NCBI GenBank assembly: GCA_016713565.1
Contig: JADJOX010000007.1
Coordinates: forward strand, 372,001-436,000
Length of the DNA: 64,000 nucleotides
Direction: 5' to 3'
Source: Ignavibacteriota bacterium
GTDB lineage: Bacteria > Bacteroidota > Ignavibacteria > Ignavibacteriales > Melioribacteraceae
Positions 53,094 through 62,060 of this stretch are shown in pieces. The translations under genes and the position numbers were made by a program. Position 1 is the first letter of the stretch, and each line of letters begins with the position of its first letter. Below the pieces are notes generated by a model, which saw only the letters and a program-made list of their open reading frames with translations, made no database searches and had not been told where the DNA came from.

Positions 53094-54635
53094 CTAATGA
53101 TTCCATAATTCCCTGTCTAAACTTCTGTACTGAATTGCCTCGCTAACGTGATTAGCTAAAATGTTTTCTGATCCTTCAATATCCGCGATTGTTCTGCTTA
53201 CTTTCAAAATCCTATCATATGCTCTTGCCGATAGACCTAATTTGGTCATTGCCATTTTCAACAGATTTGCTCCGCTTTCATCCAAATTGCAATATTTTCT
53301 GACTTCTTTTGATCCCATATCAGCATTATTAAAAATAAAACTATTGGATTCAAATCTTTGATTTTGTTTTTTCCGCGCGTCTACAACACGTTCTCTAATT
53401 TTTGTGGATTTTTCGCCATTATCATCAGATGACAATTCTTTATACTTTACTGCGGGGACTTCAATGTGTATATCAATTCTATCTAATAATGGACCTGAGA
53501 TTTTTGACATATATTTTTGAATCATACCCGTATTACATGTACATTCCTTATTTGGATCAGTGAAATATCCGCACGGGCAAGGATTCATAGCCGCGACCAA
53601 CGTTACATTTGCCGGAAATTCCAAAGACATTTTTGATCTGCTAATTGTAACATTTGAATCTTCTAATGGCTGGCGCAGTACTTCTAAAACATTTTTTTTA
53701 AATTCGGGTAATTCATCTAAAAATAAAACTCCATGATGGGCAAATGAAACTTCACCTGGTTTGGGAAATGATCCTCCACCAATTAATGCAGCATCGGAAA
53801 CCGTATGATGCGGGCTTCTGAACGGTCTTTCGGTAATGAGTGCTTTTTCTTTTGACAGAATTCCAGCAATTGAATGTATTTTTGTCGTTTCCAAAGCCTC
53901 TTCAAATGTTAGGGGAGGTAGAATTGTAGGAAATCTTTTTGCGAGCATTGTTTTACCTGAACCGGGAGGTCCGATCATTAAAATATTATGTCCGCCGGCA
54001 GCGGCAATCTCTAATGCCCTTTTTACATTTTGCTGCCCTTTCACATCAGAAAAATCTAAATGATATGAATTTACTTCAGAGAATATTTCATCTAAATTAG
54101 TTTTTACCGGTTCAAATTTTTTTTCGGAATTTAAAAATTCTACAACTTCCGTTAGGCTATTAAAACCATAAACATCCAGATCATTAACAATTGAACATTC
54201 CTTAACTGAATCTAAAGGAACAATTAAATTTTTAAAGCCTCTTTTTTTTGCTTCAACCGCAATTGAAAGTCCTCCTTTTATTCTGCGAAGTGTACCATCC
54301 AAAGCCAATTCGCCTAAAATTATTGAAGAAGTAATTTTTTCTTCATCATTTATGCTGCCGAAAGCGGCAAGTAAACCAACCGCAATCGGTAGATCAAAAG
54401 AACTGCCTTCTTTTTTTATATCTGCAGGAGCAAGGTTAATTGTGATTTTTTTCAACGGAAATTCAAATCCGCTGTTTTTTATTGCAGCAGAAACTCTTTC
54501 TCTGCTTTCTTTAACCGCGTTATCGGGTAAGCCTACAATTGTAAAAGAAGGAATTTGCTTTTCACAATTTGTTTCCACTTCCAAAATAAAAGCGTCAATT
54601 CCGTATGTAGCGGCTGAAAATACTTTAGATAACAT
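53094..54635 (-). CDS. ComM/YifB-family Mg-chelatase-like AAA+ ATPase
   Basis: 513 residues: an N-terminal Lon-protease-like S5 fold (about 1-170, FTIVGLPDNAVKESRERV), then the Mg-chelatase AAA+ domain with Walker A GPPGSGKT at 222-229, Walker B GVLFLDELPE at 302-311 and a cysteine-rich finger CPCGYF...CTC at 353-367. ComM is a branch-migration helicase acting in natural transformation of some bacteria; the role in this organism is inferred. Separate from the tRNA block by 164 bases. Confidence 0.92.
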   Translation of the reverse strand: MLSKVFSAATYGIDAFILEVETNCEKQIPSFTIVGLPDNAVKESRERVSAAIKNSGFEFPLKKITINLAPADIKKEGSSFDLPIAVGLLAAFGSINDEEKITSSIILGELALDGTLRRIKGGLSIAVEAKKRGFKNLIVPLDSVKECSIVNDLDVYGFNSLTEVVEFLNSEKKFEPVKTNLDEIFSEVNSYHLDFSDVKGQQNVKRALEIAAAGGHNILMIGPPGSGKTMLAKRFPTILPPLTFEEALETTKIHSIAGILSKEKALITERPFRSPHHTVSDAALIGGGSFPKPGEVSFAHHGVLFLDELPEFKKNVLEVLRQPLEDSNVTISRSKMSLEFPANVTLVAAMNPCPCGYFTDPNKECTCNTGMIQKYMSKISGPLLDRIDIHIEVPAVKYKELSSDDNGEKSTKIRERVVDARKKQNQRFESNSFIFNNADMGSKEVRKYCNLDESGANLLKMAMTKLGLSARAYDRILKVSRTIADIEGSENILANHVSEAIQYRSLDRELWNH

Positions 54636-54681
54636 TTTGTCAGTTTGATATTGTTAAAATTTAAATTTATACAATTTAGAT

Positions 54682-56343
54682 TTATTTTGCCAATATCATT
54701 TTTTTTGCGGCATGAGTTTGAGCAGATTTTACTTCATAAAAATATATTCCGGAAGGCAAATTTACTGCTTTAAATTCAAATGAGTGCAAACCTTTTGTTA
54801 AATAACCTTTGTGCAATTGTGCAATTTTATTGCCTACCAAATCAAAAACATTAACTTCAAATTCAGAGGGAATTACAACATCAACATAAATGGTTGTAAC
54901 AGGGTTAAATGGATTTGGATAATTCTGCTTTAATTTAAATTCCTCTATGTTTTTATTTCCGATTTTTACTTCACCCGAATAGACTTCCGTACCGTCTTTG
55001 TTTATTTGTTTCACTCTGTAAAACGCAACGTCATTTTGCAATAACAGATCATCAGTATAATAATAAATCTTAAGGGGATCATCATCAGCCATTATTTTAT
55101 AAATACTTTTAAAACCGCTTTTATTTGTGGATTTCTCAACGATAAATTCTTTTGCAACATAATATTCCTGAACGTACCAAACTATTGAATTATATGATGA
55201 ACCTATTGTAACGGTTAATTTGGGTGATTTGGAAAAAATCGGCGCGGTAGATCTTTTAAAATCATAAGCGGTTGTTTGAATTTTATATTGAGAATTTTTA
55301 TTATTGTTGGTTATTTCCGAACTACTATCAAAATTTAATTTTAAAATAAAGTTAGAACTGTCCGCGTCGTAATTAAGAAAATGTTTATTGTCAAATGCTT
55401 CACTAAGACTATTGTTAAATTTTGATAATCTTATTCTATCAATTTCCAATACATTAACTGAATTTTGATTTTCAAATTTGAATGCATAAGTCTCTTTGAA
55501 TTTAATATTCGGAATAAATTTAGAAATCATAAGCTTTGAATTAATGTATGAGTTAACTTTAACTCCTCCATTTTTTTTGCTTATTTCAATAACAAAATAA
55601 TTCCAAGTTGAATTAGGAATGAAAATATCATTTTTCGCAATATCGTTTTTATCATAAACAGTTGAAGCAAATCCTAGATCGCTTTTACTTAGTTCAAATA
55701 AATTGTAATTATTAGATAAATTTTTAATTGTAAAAATGTTATCTGATTTTGAATTTGCTTTCATCCAAAACTCAAATAAAATTGGAATTTCTTCTTCAGT
55801 ATTTATAAAATCTATTTCAAAACTTGTCGAACTTCTTAACGAAAGACAATTTCCGGCAACTTCTTGAACTTCGTAAAAATTTAAGGGATGTTCATTTTGC
55901 AATTTTTTCTTAAATGAATTGCTGCTCTTAACAATATTGCCTTTGTAAAAAATTATTTCATCATTAATTGTGCTTTTTCCGGAAATTTTACATTCAAAAA
56001 CTATCTGATAAGGAAGATTTGCCTTTATAGGATTGTTTTTTGTGTTTATTAAAACAGAAAAATCATTTTGGTTTGAGTTCGAGTAACTCAATTTTAATGG
56101 AATTCTTACATCGTTAGAAATTAAATAGCCGAAAGAAATATCCACATAATCTAATTTGCCGAAATTTAACTTTATAGAGTTTTGAGGTTTTTCATTAAAC
56201 TTAAAAATAGCGGAAGTTTCAAATGAATTTCCGGCAACAACAAATTCAGGATAATCAATTCTTAACATCGATGGTTCTGATTGTCCAAAAATTTGAAGTA
56301 TGGAAATATTTAATAAAATAAAAAAACGTAAAATTTTTATCAT
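54682..56343 (-). CDS. Secreted protein with type IX secretion sorting domain
   Basis: 553 residues with a signal peptide (IKILRFFILLNISILQIFGQ). The middle (about 190-315) has a LamG/concanavalin-like beta pattern (STSFEIDFINTEEEIPILFE, WNYFVIEISKKNGGVKVNSY) and a fibronectin-like stretch precedes the end. The last 80 residues are a type A sorting domain: KQNYPNPFNPVTTIYVDV, then FDLVGNKIAQL, LPSGIYFYEV and KKMILAK. It should be exported by the type IX system. The ATG at 56343 is preferred over a GTG two codons earlier. Function of the body unknown. Confidence 0.85.
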   Translation of the reverse strand: MIKILRFFILLNISILQIFGQSEPSMLRIDYPEFVVAGNSFETSAIFKFNEKPQNSIKLNFGKLDYVDISFGYLISNDVRIPLKLSYSNSNQNDFSVLINTKNNPIKANLPYQIVFECKISGKSTINDEIIFYKGNIVKSSNSFKKKLQNEHPLNFYEVQEVAGNCLSLRSSTSFEIDFINTEEEIPILFEFWMKANSKSDNIFTIKNLSNNYNLFELSKSDLGFASTVYDKNDIAKNDIFIPNSTWNYFVIEISKKNGGVKVNSYINSKLMISKFIPNIKFKETYAFKFENQNSVNVLEIDRIRLSKFNNSLSEAFDNKHFLNYDADSSNFILKLNFDSSSEITNNNKNSQYKIQTTAYDFKRSTAPIFSKSPKLTVTIGSSYNSIVWYVQEYYVAKEFIVEKSTNKSGFKSIYKIMADDDPLKIYYYTDDLLLQNDVAFYRVKQINKDGTEVYSGEVKIGNKNIEEFKLKQNYPNPFNPVTTIYVDVVIPSEFEVNVFDLVGNKIAQLHKGYLTKGLHSFEFKAVNLPSGIYFYEVKSAQTHAAKKMILAK

Positions 56344-56400
56344 AGGCACAAAAAATCTTAATAAAATTTAATAATTAGCAATTTATAAATCTACTTTTAA

Positions 56401-57639
56401 TTAAATATTTATGTTTTTAGAAGATATGAGGACCGAAGATAAATTTTCGGGATTTAGTAAAATTTGAGAATAGTTCAAAATATCATTTTTTGAAACGGCG
56501 TCAATTTCCGCGATAGATTCTTCAAGAGTTTTTATTTTGTCAAAATACATTAAAGAATTTCCCATTCTCATCATTCTGTTGGATGTACTTTCCAAACTCA
56601 TTTGAACATGACCTTTAATATATTCTTTTGCGCTCTGCAGTTCTTTATCAGTTACGCCTTTTTGAAGCAATTTATCAAATTCAATTTCGACTATCTTTTT
56701 GGCTTTTTTCAATGAACTTTCATTCGTTGAAAAATAAACTCCAAATGTAGATATATCGTAAAAGGAATTCATAAATGAATTTATTTGATATGCGATTCCA
56801 TTTCTTTCACGCAGACTTAAAAATAATCTTGAACTGCTGCCTTCACCTAAAATGTTAGTTATCAGATTACTTATTGCTCTGTCTGTATTTACATATCCAT
56901 AAGTAATTCCGCCAAAAATTAAGTGTGCCTGGTTAATATCTTTTTGGACAAAAAGATCATTTACTTTTTTAGGATTAAATGACTTTCTTATTTTCCTTTT
57001 TCCGGATTTTAACTTATAAATATATTTATTTGTTAGTTTAATAAGCTGTTCATGATCAATATTTCCCGAAGCAATAATATAAAAATTATTAATTGAGTAA
57101 TGTTCATCAATATATTTAAGTAAATCGTTTTGTTTAAATTTGGAAATGTTTTCTTCTGTTCCAATAATCGGGAACTCCAATTTATTTCCCGCAAAAATAT
57201 TTGTTTCGAACTTATCAAAAATCAATTCTTCGGGAGAATCTTCAATATCATATAATTCATCAATTACTACTTTCGATTCTTTCGCCAATTCTTTTGGAAG
57301 AAATAATGAATCTTGGATCATGTCTGATAATACTGAAAATGTTTTTTCAATATTTTTAGTCATTCCCCGTCCGTAAAAGCAAGTATGTTCTTTTGATGTA
57401 AAGGCATTTAAATAACCACCGAGAGATTCAATATCCTTGGATATTCGGCTCGCGCTTCGTTTTTTGGTACCTTTAAAAAACATATGTTCTATAAGGTGAC
57501 TAATTCCATTCGTATCTTTTGTTTCATCTCTTGAACCAACATTAAACCAAAAACCTAAAGAAAAAGAATTTACGTGTTCAATTTTTTCGGAAGCGATTCT
57601 AATTCCGTTGGATAATTTGGTAACGTTATAAATATTCAA
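56401..57639 (-). CDS. M16-family zinc peptidase (processing-peptidase-like)
   Basis: 412 residues from the TTG at 57639, which has GAGG seven bases upstream; an ATG nine codons earlier (57666) is the alternative. The inverted zinc motif HLIEH (residues 48-52 from the TTG) and the downstream Glu in VVIDELYDIEDSPEEL are present, so it is the catalytic type. The second, inactive M16 half (about 210-400, AHLIFGGITYGYVN, LGEGSSSRLFLSLRERNGIAY) follows. Single-gene bacterial relatives degrade peptides; the substrate is unknown. A hairpin separates it from the aminotransferase upstream. Confidence 0.9.
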   Translation of the reverse strand: MNIYNVTKLSNGIRIASEKIEHVNSFSLGFWFNVGSRDETKDTNGISHLIEHMFFKGTKKRSASRISKDIESLGGYLNAFTSKEHTCFYGRGMTKNIEKTFSVLSDMIQDSLFLPKELAKESKVVIDELYDIEDSPEELIFDKFETNIFAGNKLEFPIIGTEENISKFKQNDLLKYIDEHYSINNFYIIASGNIDHEQLIKLTNKYIYKLKSGKRKIRKSFNPKKVNDLFVQKDINQAHLIFGGITYGYVNTDRAISNLITNILGEGSSSRLFLSLRERNGIAYQINSFMNSFYDISTFGVYFSTNESSLKKAKKIVEIEFDKLLQKGVTDKELQSAKEYIKGHVQMSLESTSNRMMRMGNSLMYFDKIKTLEESIAEIDAVSKNDILNYSQILLNPENLSSVLISSKNINI

Positions 57640-57668
57640 TAATTTCCTCTTTATAGTTATATACATTG

Positions 57669-57689
57669 AAGCCGGAAATAATCCGGCTT
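57669..57689 (-). other. Stem-loop between aminotransferase and M16 peptidase genes
   Basis: Eight-base-pair GC-rich stem AAGCCGGA/TCCGGCTT with a five-base loop, 27 bases after the aminotransferase stop. No T run follows on the minus strand, so complete termination is unlikely; it may stabilise the upstream mRNA. Confidence 0.55.
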
Positions 57690-57715
57690 GAAGTTAAAAT
57701 TTATTTAATGAAAAT

Positions 57716-58921
57716 TTAATTTTCAAATTTATCAATATATTTTTGAAAAAATTCTCCGATGGCGTTATAAGCTTTTTCTAATATTTGCTCATTCGGAAGG
57801 AAAACTAATCTGAAATGATTCGTGCCGGGCACTTGTCCAAAACCCGTGCCGGGCACTACAACAACACCTGTTTCTTTAATCAACTCAGCAACAAAATGAT
57901 TATCTGAATTTGTAATCTCCAATTTTGGGAAAGCATAAAAAGCACCTTCAGGTTTTACACAAGAAATTCCCGGAATTGCATTAAGCATTTCAACAGTCAT
58001 ATTTCTTCTGCTTGTAAGCTTTTTCATAGCGGTTTCTAAATGATCTTGAGGACCTTCCAATGCTCCAACAATTGAATATTGTTCGGGATGATTTGCCGAT
58101 AACCGCGAACGAAGAATTTTGTTTATTGCTTCTATATAATCTTTTAATCTATCTTTATTCCCGGAAATAATTCCCCAGCCGATTCTAAATCCCGGAACCA
58201 TATAATTTTTAGACAAGCCGCCGAAAGTAATTACCGGAACTTCATTGTTTAACGATGCAATTGATGTGTGTTTGACTCCATCCATCAAAAGTTTATCATA
58301 AATTTCATCCGCAAAAATTACGAGATTGTGTTCAAGCGCTAAATCAACAATTTGTTTTAACGCTTCCAAACTATAATTTGATCCGGTAGGATTATTTGGA
58401 TTGATCAAAACGATAGCTTTTGTTTTATCATTTATTTTACTTTTTATATCTTCAACATCAGGCTGCCAATTATTTTTTTCATCTAAATAATATGGGTTTT
58501 CAAACATTTGAAGTTTGCTTTGAATTGCCGTATACAACGGATATCCGGGCGTTGGAGTAAGAATATTTTCTCCTTGATTTACCAATGAAGTAAGACAAAT
58601 ATCAATTGCTTCACTCGCGCCGGTAGTAATAAAGACATCTTGAATATTAGTGATGCCTTTTTTCTCCGCATTTTTAATAATTGCGTCTAAAGCCGGTTTA
58701 ATTCCCGATGATGGAGAATAGCCGTTATGATTAGCGAGCATTGCTTTATAAGTATCTTCAATCATATGGCGAGGTGGTTCAAAATCATAAATATTCGGAT
58801 CGCCAATATTTAGATACAACATTTCTTTCCCGGTTTTGGCAACTTCATTTGCAACCAAAAGAATATCTCTTACTGCGTATGTAATATTATTTGTTCTAAC
58901 AGCGGCAGCTATTTTATTCAT
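57716..58921 (-). CDS. Class I/II PLP-dependent aminotransferase (AlaA/AspC-like)
   Basis: 401 residues. PLP-binding residues are recognisable: NPNNPTGSNYS, the VIFADEIYDKLL segment with Asp and Tyr, GGLSKNYMVPGFRIGW with the Schiff-base lysine, and the C-terminal arginine in NHFRLVFLP. The N-terminus AVRTNNITYAVRDI resembles the alanine-pyruvate AlaA/AlaT group. The ATG at 58921 is preferred; an earlier ATG (58948) lies inside the promoter region. Substrate is tentatively alanine or aspartate with 2-oxoglutarate. Confidence 0.88.
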   Translation of the reverse strand: MNKIAAAVRTNNITYAVRDILLVANEVAKTGKEMLYLNIGDPNIYDFEPPRHMIEDTYKAMLANHNGYSPSSGIKPALDAIIKNAEKKGITNIQDVFITTGASEAIDICLTSLVNQGENILTPTPGYPLYTAIQSKLQMFENPYYLDEKNNWQPDVEDIKSKINDKTKAIVLINPNNPTGSNYSLEALKQIVDLALEHNLVIFADEIYDKLLMDGVKHTSIASLNNEVPVITFGGLSKNYMVPGFRIGWGIISGNKDRLKDYIEAINKILRSRLSANHPEQYSIVGALEGPQDHLETAMKKLTSRRNMTVEMLNAIPGISCVKPEGAFYAFPKLEITNSDNHFVAELIKETGVVVVPGTGFGQVPGTNHFRLVFLPNEQILEKAYNAIGEFFQKYIDKFEN

Positions 58922-58953
58922 CCCAATTTCCCAAATTTTAAAAATCAACTATG

Positions 58954-58984
58954 TCAAATTACTTTATTGGCAACTTTTAATCAA
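58954..58984 (-). promoter_or_regulatory. Candidate promoter of the aminotransferase gene
   Basis: TTG (preceded by A), 20 bases, TAATTTGA on the minus strand, 33 bases before the ATG, directly after the preceding gene's terminator. Weaker at the first element than the other copies of the motif. Confidence 0.38.
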
Positions 58985-58996
58985 TTGATAAAGATA

Positions 58997-59026
58997 AACA
59001 AAAAATCCCATCGAATTGATGGGATT
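58997..59026 (-). terminator. Rho-independent terminator after the REC/PEP-synthase-like gene
   Basis: Nine-base-pair stem AATCCCATC/GATGGGATT, five-base loop, then TTTTTTGTTT on the minus strand, 24 bases after the stop codon. Ends the gdhA transcription unit. Confidence 0.88.
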
Positions 59027-59050
59027 AAAGTTAATTTTTATTGCAGCTTA

Positions 59051-62044
59051 TTATAAATTTGCTTTCGGTTTATATATGACACCTTTATTTTTTTGTCCGC
59101 TAATTTTTGTTACTAACGGCAAATCGAATCTTAAATGTCTTGTAAATGTATATTCCTCAATTGATTCTTTTAGCGCAAGCCATTCCCAATCAATAAAACA
59201 TTCGGTTGAAGTTTCACCTATTGTAAAATATCCGACTCCAAAAGAAGTAATATTATGGAAAAAATGTGAACCTTGCGAAGGTGTTACGCTAAAATCTTTA
59301 AACCCGGCTTCAATAATTACCGAAGCTCCGGAAATTTGATCCCACGTAACCGGAATACCAAGCCAAGGATCGGTACTTCCCCATCTGCCCACTCCGATTA
59401 AAATATATGGTCTTTTTGCCGACACGAGTTTTTCATTTATTTTGGCAATTTCATATGCAATTTCTTTGCTTTTACTTCTTTCAAATTTTTCTCTGTCTAC
59501 TACAACAATATCTTTAATATTATCATAAATTCCATCGCCAAGAACCTGCTTGGTTGAACAAAGCATTTCATCTTTGTTAACTTCTTGGAATTCTATATTG
59601 CTGGCTTCGCGCGTCATTACCATTGGTCTCATCTGTAGAATTGCAAACTCTTTAAGTTCTCCTTTAGGCAGCGACATATTTAACGCAAATTCAATTTCAA
59701 CTTGTGTTCCCATACCGTAAGTTCCGAAATTTAAGATAAGCTCTAGAATTTGCGGAAGCGGAAATATATTATGTTTGAGAATTGGCGCGAATGTTACAAC
59801 TCTTGTTCCGGGTCGAGAAATTCCATCATAAACTGCTTCATTTTCGGGTGAATATGTTGATCCTGTGTAAAACAATGTATTATCTTTTTCTGCTATTTCT
59901 AAATCATATTGATGCACCAAGTTATTCGGAATTTCGTTTGCTCCGGCATATAATTTCCCATTGGCATTTAATGCATAAAAATTTTGCTGAGCATTTTTAA
60001 TTGTCTCCCTCGTTGTAAAATACTGCATCAAATGCTTAGGATATTTTGGACAAAATCTAACAGTGTTTCCGCCCTCAACAACTGTTTTGCCAAGCCCCAA
60101 CGCAACCAATGCTATTCCATCCTGCGATTTTTGCGGACCTATAGGATAAAAATTGTATGATTTCGCGACTCCAGAAATATCGGGATAAAATCTTTGATTA
60201 TGCTGAGAGCCGACTAACTTTTGAATAATTACAGCCATTTTTTCTTCTTCTAAACGATATGAAGTGGCTTTTAAGTAATCCTTTGCCTTTTTCAAGAATG
60301 TTGACGCGTAAACTAATTTTATAGTTTGAATAAGCTCATCCAATCTTGTGTCAAGATCATTATCTTTATTTGGAATCATGTATGTTTGATAAACACCGGC
60401 AAAAGGCTGAAATTGCGAATCTTCGAGCAGGCTTGAAGATCTTACCGCAAGCGGAGTTTTGATTAAACTTAAAACTTCAATTAACTTAAGAATTACTTCG
60501 CTCGGAAATTTTTCAGATTCTAGAAATCTTGCAATAATTTTCTGATCATCTGTTTCATTTATTGCAAAATTTAACAAATCATTTTCTTCCAAAAAACTAT
60601 CAAATACATCCGTAGCAAGAACAACAGCGCTTGGAACGTAAATTTCAACACCTTCAAATTTATTTTCTATATCGTAATTAACAATAAGAGAATTTATAAA
60701 TCCCAATCCGCGCGCTTTTCCGCCAAGCGATCCGCTTCCAATTCTTGCAAAACTATTTTTGGGATCAAAGGTTTCGCGGTCAAATTCAGTTACTGTTCCT
60801 CTTTGCCTAAGTTCTTGATATGTTTTTATAGTTGAAATAAGATCATTTCGTAATTCCGTTATAGAGCTGAAATCCGTTATTTTTTTCGGCCTGAAGTGCT
60901 GTGCCAGCCAAAATTCAGTTCTTGCTTTTAACCAATTTGAAAAATGATTTCTTTCCGAATGAAACATTACACATTCATCGGGCACAACGGCTAATTGCTC
61001 TTCCAATGATTTTAAGTTTTTTGCTCTACCGACTTCGGTTCCATCCGGCATTTTGAAAATAAAATCGCCGAATCCGAAATGTGTCATTAAAAATTTCTTT
61101 AAATCGGCAAGAAGTGTAGGTGACGTTTTTTGAAGGAAAGATGCTTGAATTTCTTTTGCCATTGAAGCGTGATCCGCTTGACTTGACTGTAATAATATCG
61201 GAATATCTTCCTGAAGTTCTTTTACTTTCTTCGCGAACTTTAAACCTGCTTCGGGATCTTTAACTCCATTGTGAGGAAAGTTTACATCGGAAATTATTCC
61301 TAGAATATATTTTTGATATTTAACAAAATAATCCCATGCTTCTTCATAAGTTGTACACAAAAGGATTTTAGGACGCGCGCGCATTCTTAAAAATCTATGC
61401 GATGTATTTACGCCTTCGGAAATCAATCTTTGGGATTGCTTAAATACTTGTGTATAAATCAAAGGTAAAAAAGTAGAATAAAACTTTACGTCATCTTCAA
61501 CTAAAATTATTGCCTGTACGCCAACAACAGAAGTATCATTTTCAATATTTTTCTTATCTTCAATATATTTTATTATTCCCATCAATAATCTGTAATCACC
61601 CTGCCAAATAAAAAATCTGTCAAAGATATGTGAATCCGGAGTATGTTTAATTTCCTTTCTTTCCTGATTATCATAAGCTAATAAGACAATTGGTATTTCG
61701 GTGTTTACTTTTTTCACGCGTTTTGCAAATTCAATGCAATGCATATCTTCTATGTGCATAGTAGTAATTACAAGATCGAAACTTCCTTTTGTCGAGACTA
61801 ACTCAATTCCTTCAACACCGGTTGTAACGTGAATTATTTCCGGAGTATGACTTAAATTCAAAGAATGATATTCTTCACGAATTAATTCATAAAGTCTGCC
61901 GTCTTCTTCAAACAAATAATTATCATATAAACTAGAGACAAGCAGTATGTCTCTAATTTTATATTTCATAAGTTTTTGGAATTTTTTTAACCTGCTTCCA
62001 AAAACGTCTCTAACTTCACCACTTGTAATTTCTGTGTTTTCCAT
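59051..62044 (-). CDS. Two receiver-like domains fused to a pyruvate-phosphate-dikinase N-terminal (ATP-grasp) domain
   Basis: 997 residues. Residues about 28-165 resemble a response-regulator receiver but lack the phospho-acceptor Asp (VITTMHIED) and the lysine. Residues 177-325 are a second receiver with E183-D184-D185, Asp253 (ISDVNFP), Ser287/288 and Lys306 all in place. The rest (about 430-860) is a PEP/pyruvate-binding ATP-grasp domain: GGKARGLGFI at 441-450 and PLAVRSSSLLEDSQFQPFAG at 531-550. No histidine swivel domain (GGxxSHxA) or PEP-utilising barrel is present; instead a distinctive end (GVGRWGSTDPWLGIPVTW, SQGSHFFHNITSFGVGYF) follows. It could phosphorylate a partner rather than make PEP. 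Sixteen bases after gdhA, so cotranscribed. Confidence 0.8.
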   Translation of the reverse strand: MENTEITSGEVRDVFGSRLKKFQKLMKYKIRDILLVSSLYDNYLFEEDGRLYELIREEYHSLNLSHTPEIIHVTTGVEGIELVSTKGSFDLVITTMHIEDMHCIEFAKRVKKVNTEIPIVLLAYDNQERKEIKHTPDSHIFDRFFIWQGDYRLLMGIIKYIEDKKNIENDTSVVGVQAIILVEDDVKFYSTFLPLIYTQVFKQSQRLISEGVNTSHRFLRMRARPKILLCTTYEEAWDYFVKYQKYILGIISDVNFPHNGVKDPEAGLKFAKKVKELQEDIPILLQSSQADHASMAKEIQASFLQKTSPTLLADLKKFLMTHFGFGDFIFKMPDGTEVGRAKNLKSLEEQLAVVPDECVMFHSERNHFSNWLKARTEFWLAQHFRPKKITDFSSITELRNDLISTIKTYQELRQRGTVTEFDRETFDPKNSFARIGSGSLGGKARGLGFINSLIVNYDIENKFEGVEIYVPSAVVLATDVFDSFLEENDLLNFAINETDDQKIIARFLESEKFPSEVILKLIEVLSLIKTPLAVRSSSLLEDSQFQPFAGVYQTYMIPNKDNDLDTRLDELIQTIKLVYASTFLKKAKDYLKATSYRLEEEKMAVIIQKLVGSQHNQRFYPDISGVAKSYNFYPIGPQKSQDGIALVALGLGKTVVEGGNTVRFCPKYPKHLMQYFTTRETIKNAQQNFYALNANGKLYAGANEIPNNLVHQYDLEIAEKDNTLFYTGSTYSPENEAVYDGISRPGTRVVTFAPILKHNIFPLPQILELILNFGTYGMGTQVEIEFALNMSLPKGELKEFAILQMRPMVMTREASNIEFQEVNKDEMLCSTKQVLGDGIYDNIKDIVVVDREKFERSKSKEIAYEIAKINEKLVSAKRPYILIGVGRWGSTDPWLGIPVTWDQISGASVIIEAGFKDFSVTPSQGSHFFHNITSFGVGYFTIGETSTECFIDWEWLALKESIEEYTFTRHLRFDLPLVTKISGQKNKGVIYKPKANL

Positions 62045-62060
62045 ATTACTTTCTATAAAG

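Noticed and set aside
59051..62044. Ordinary phosphoenolpyruvate synthase
   Set aside because: The histidine swivel domain and PEP-utilising barrel are missing, and two receiver-like domains precede the ATP-grasp part.
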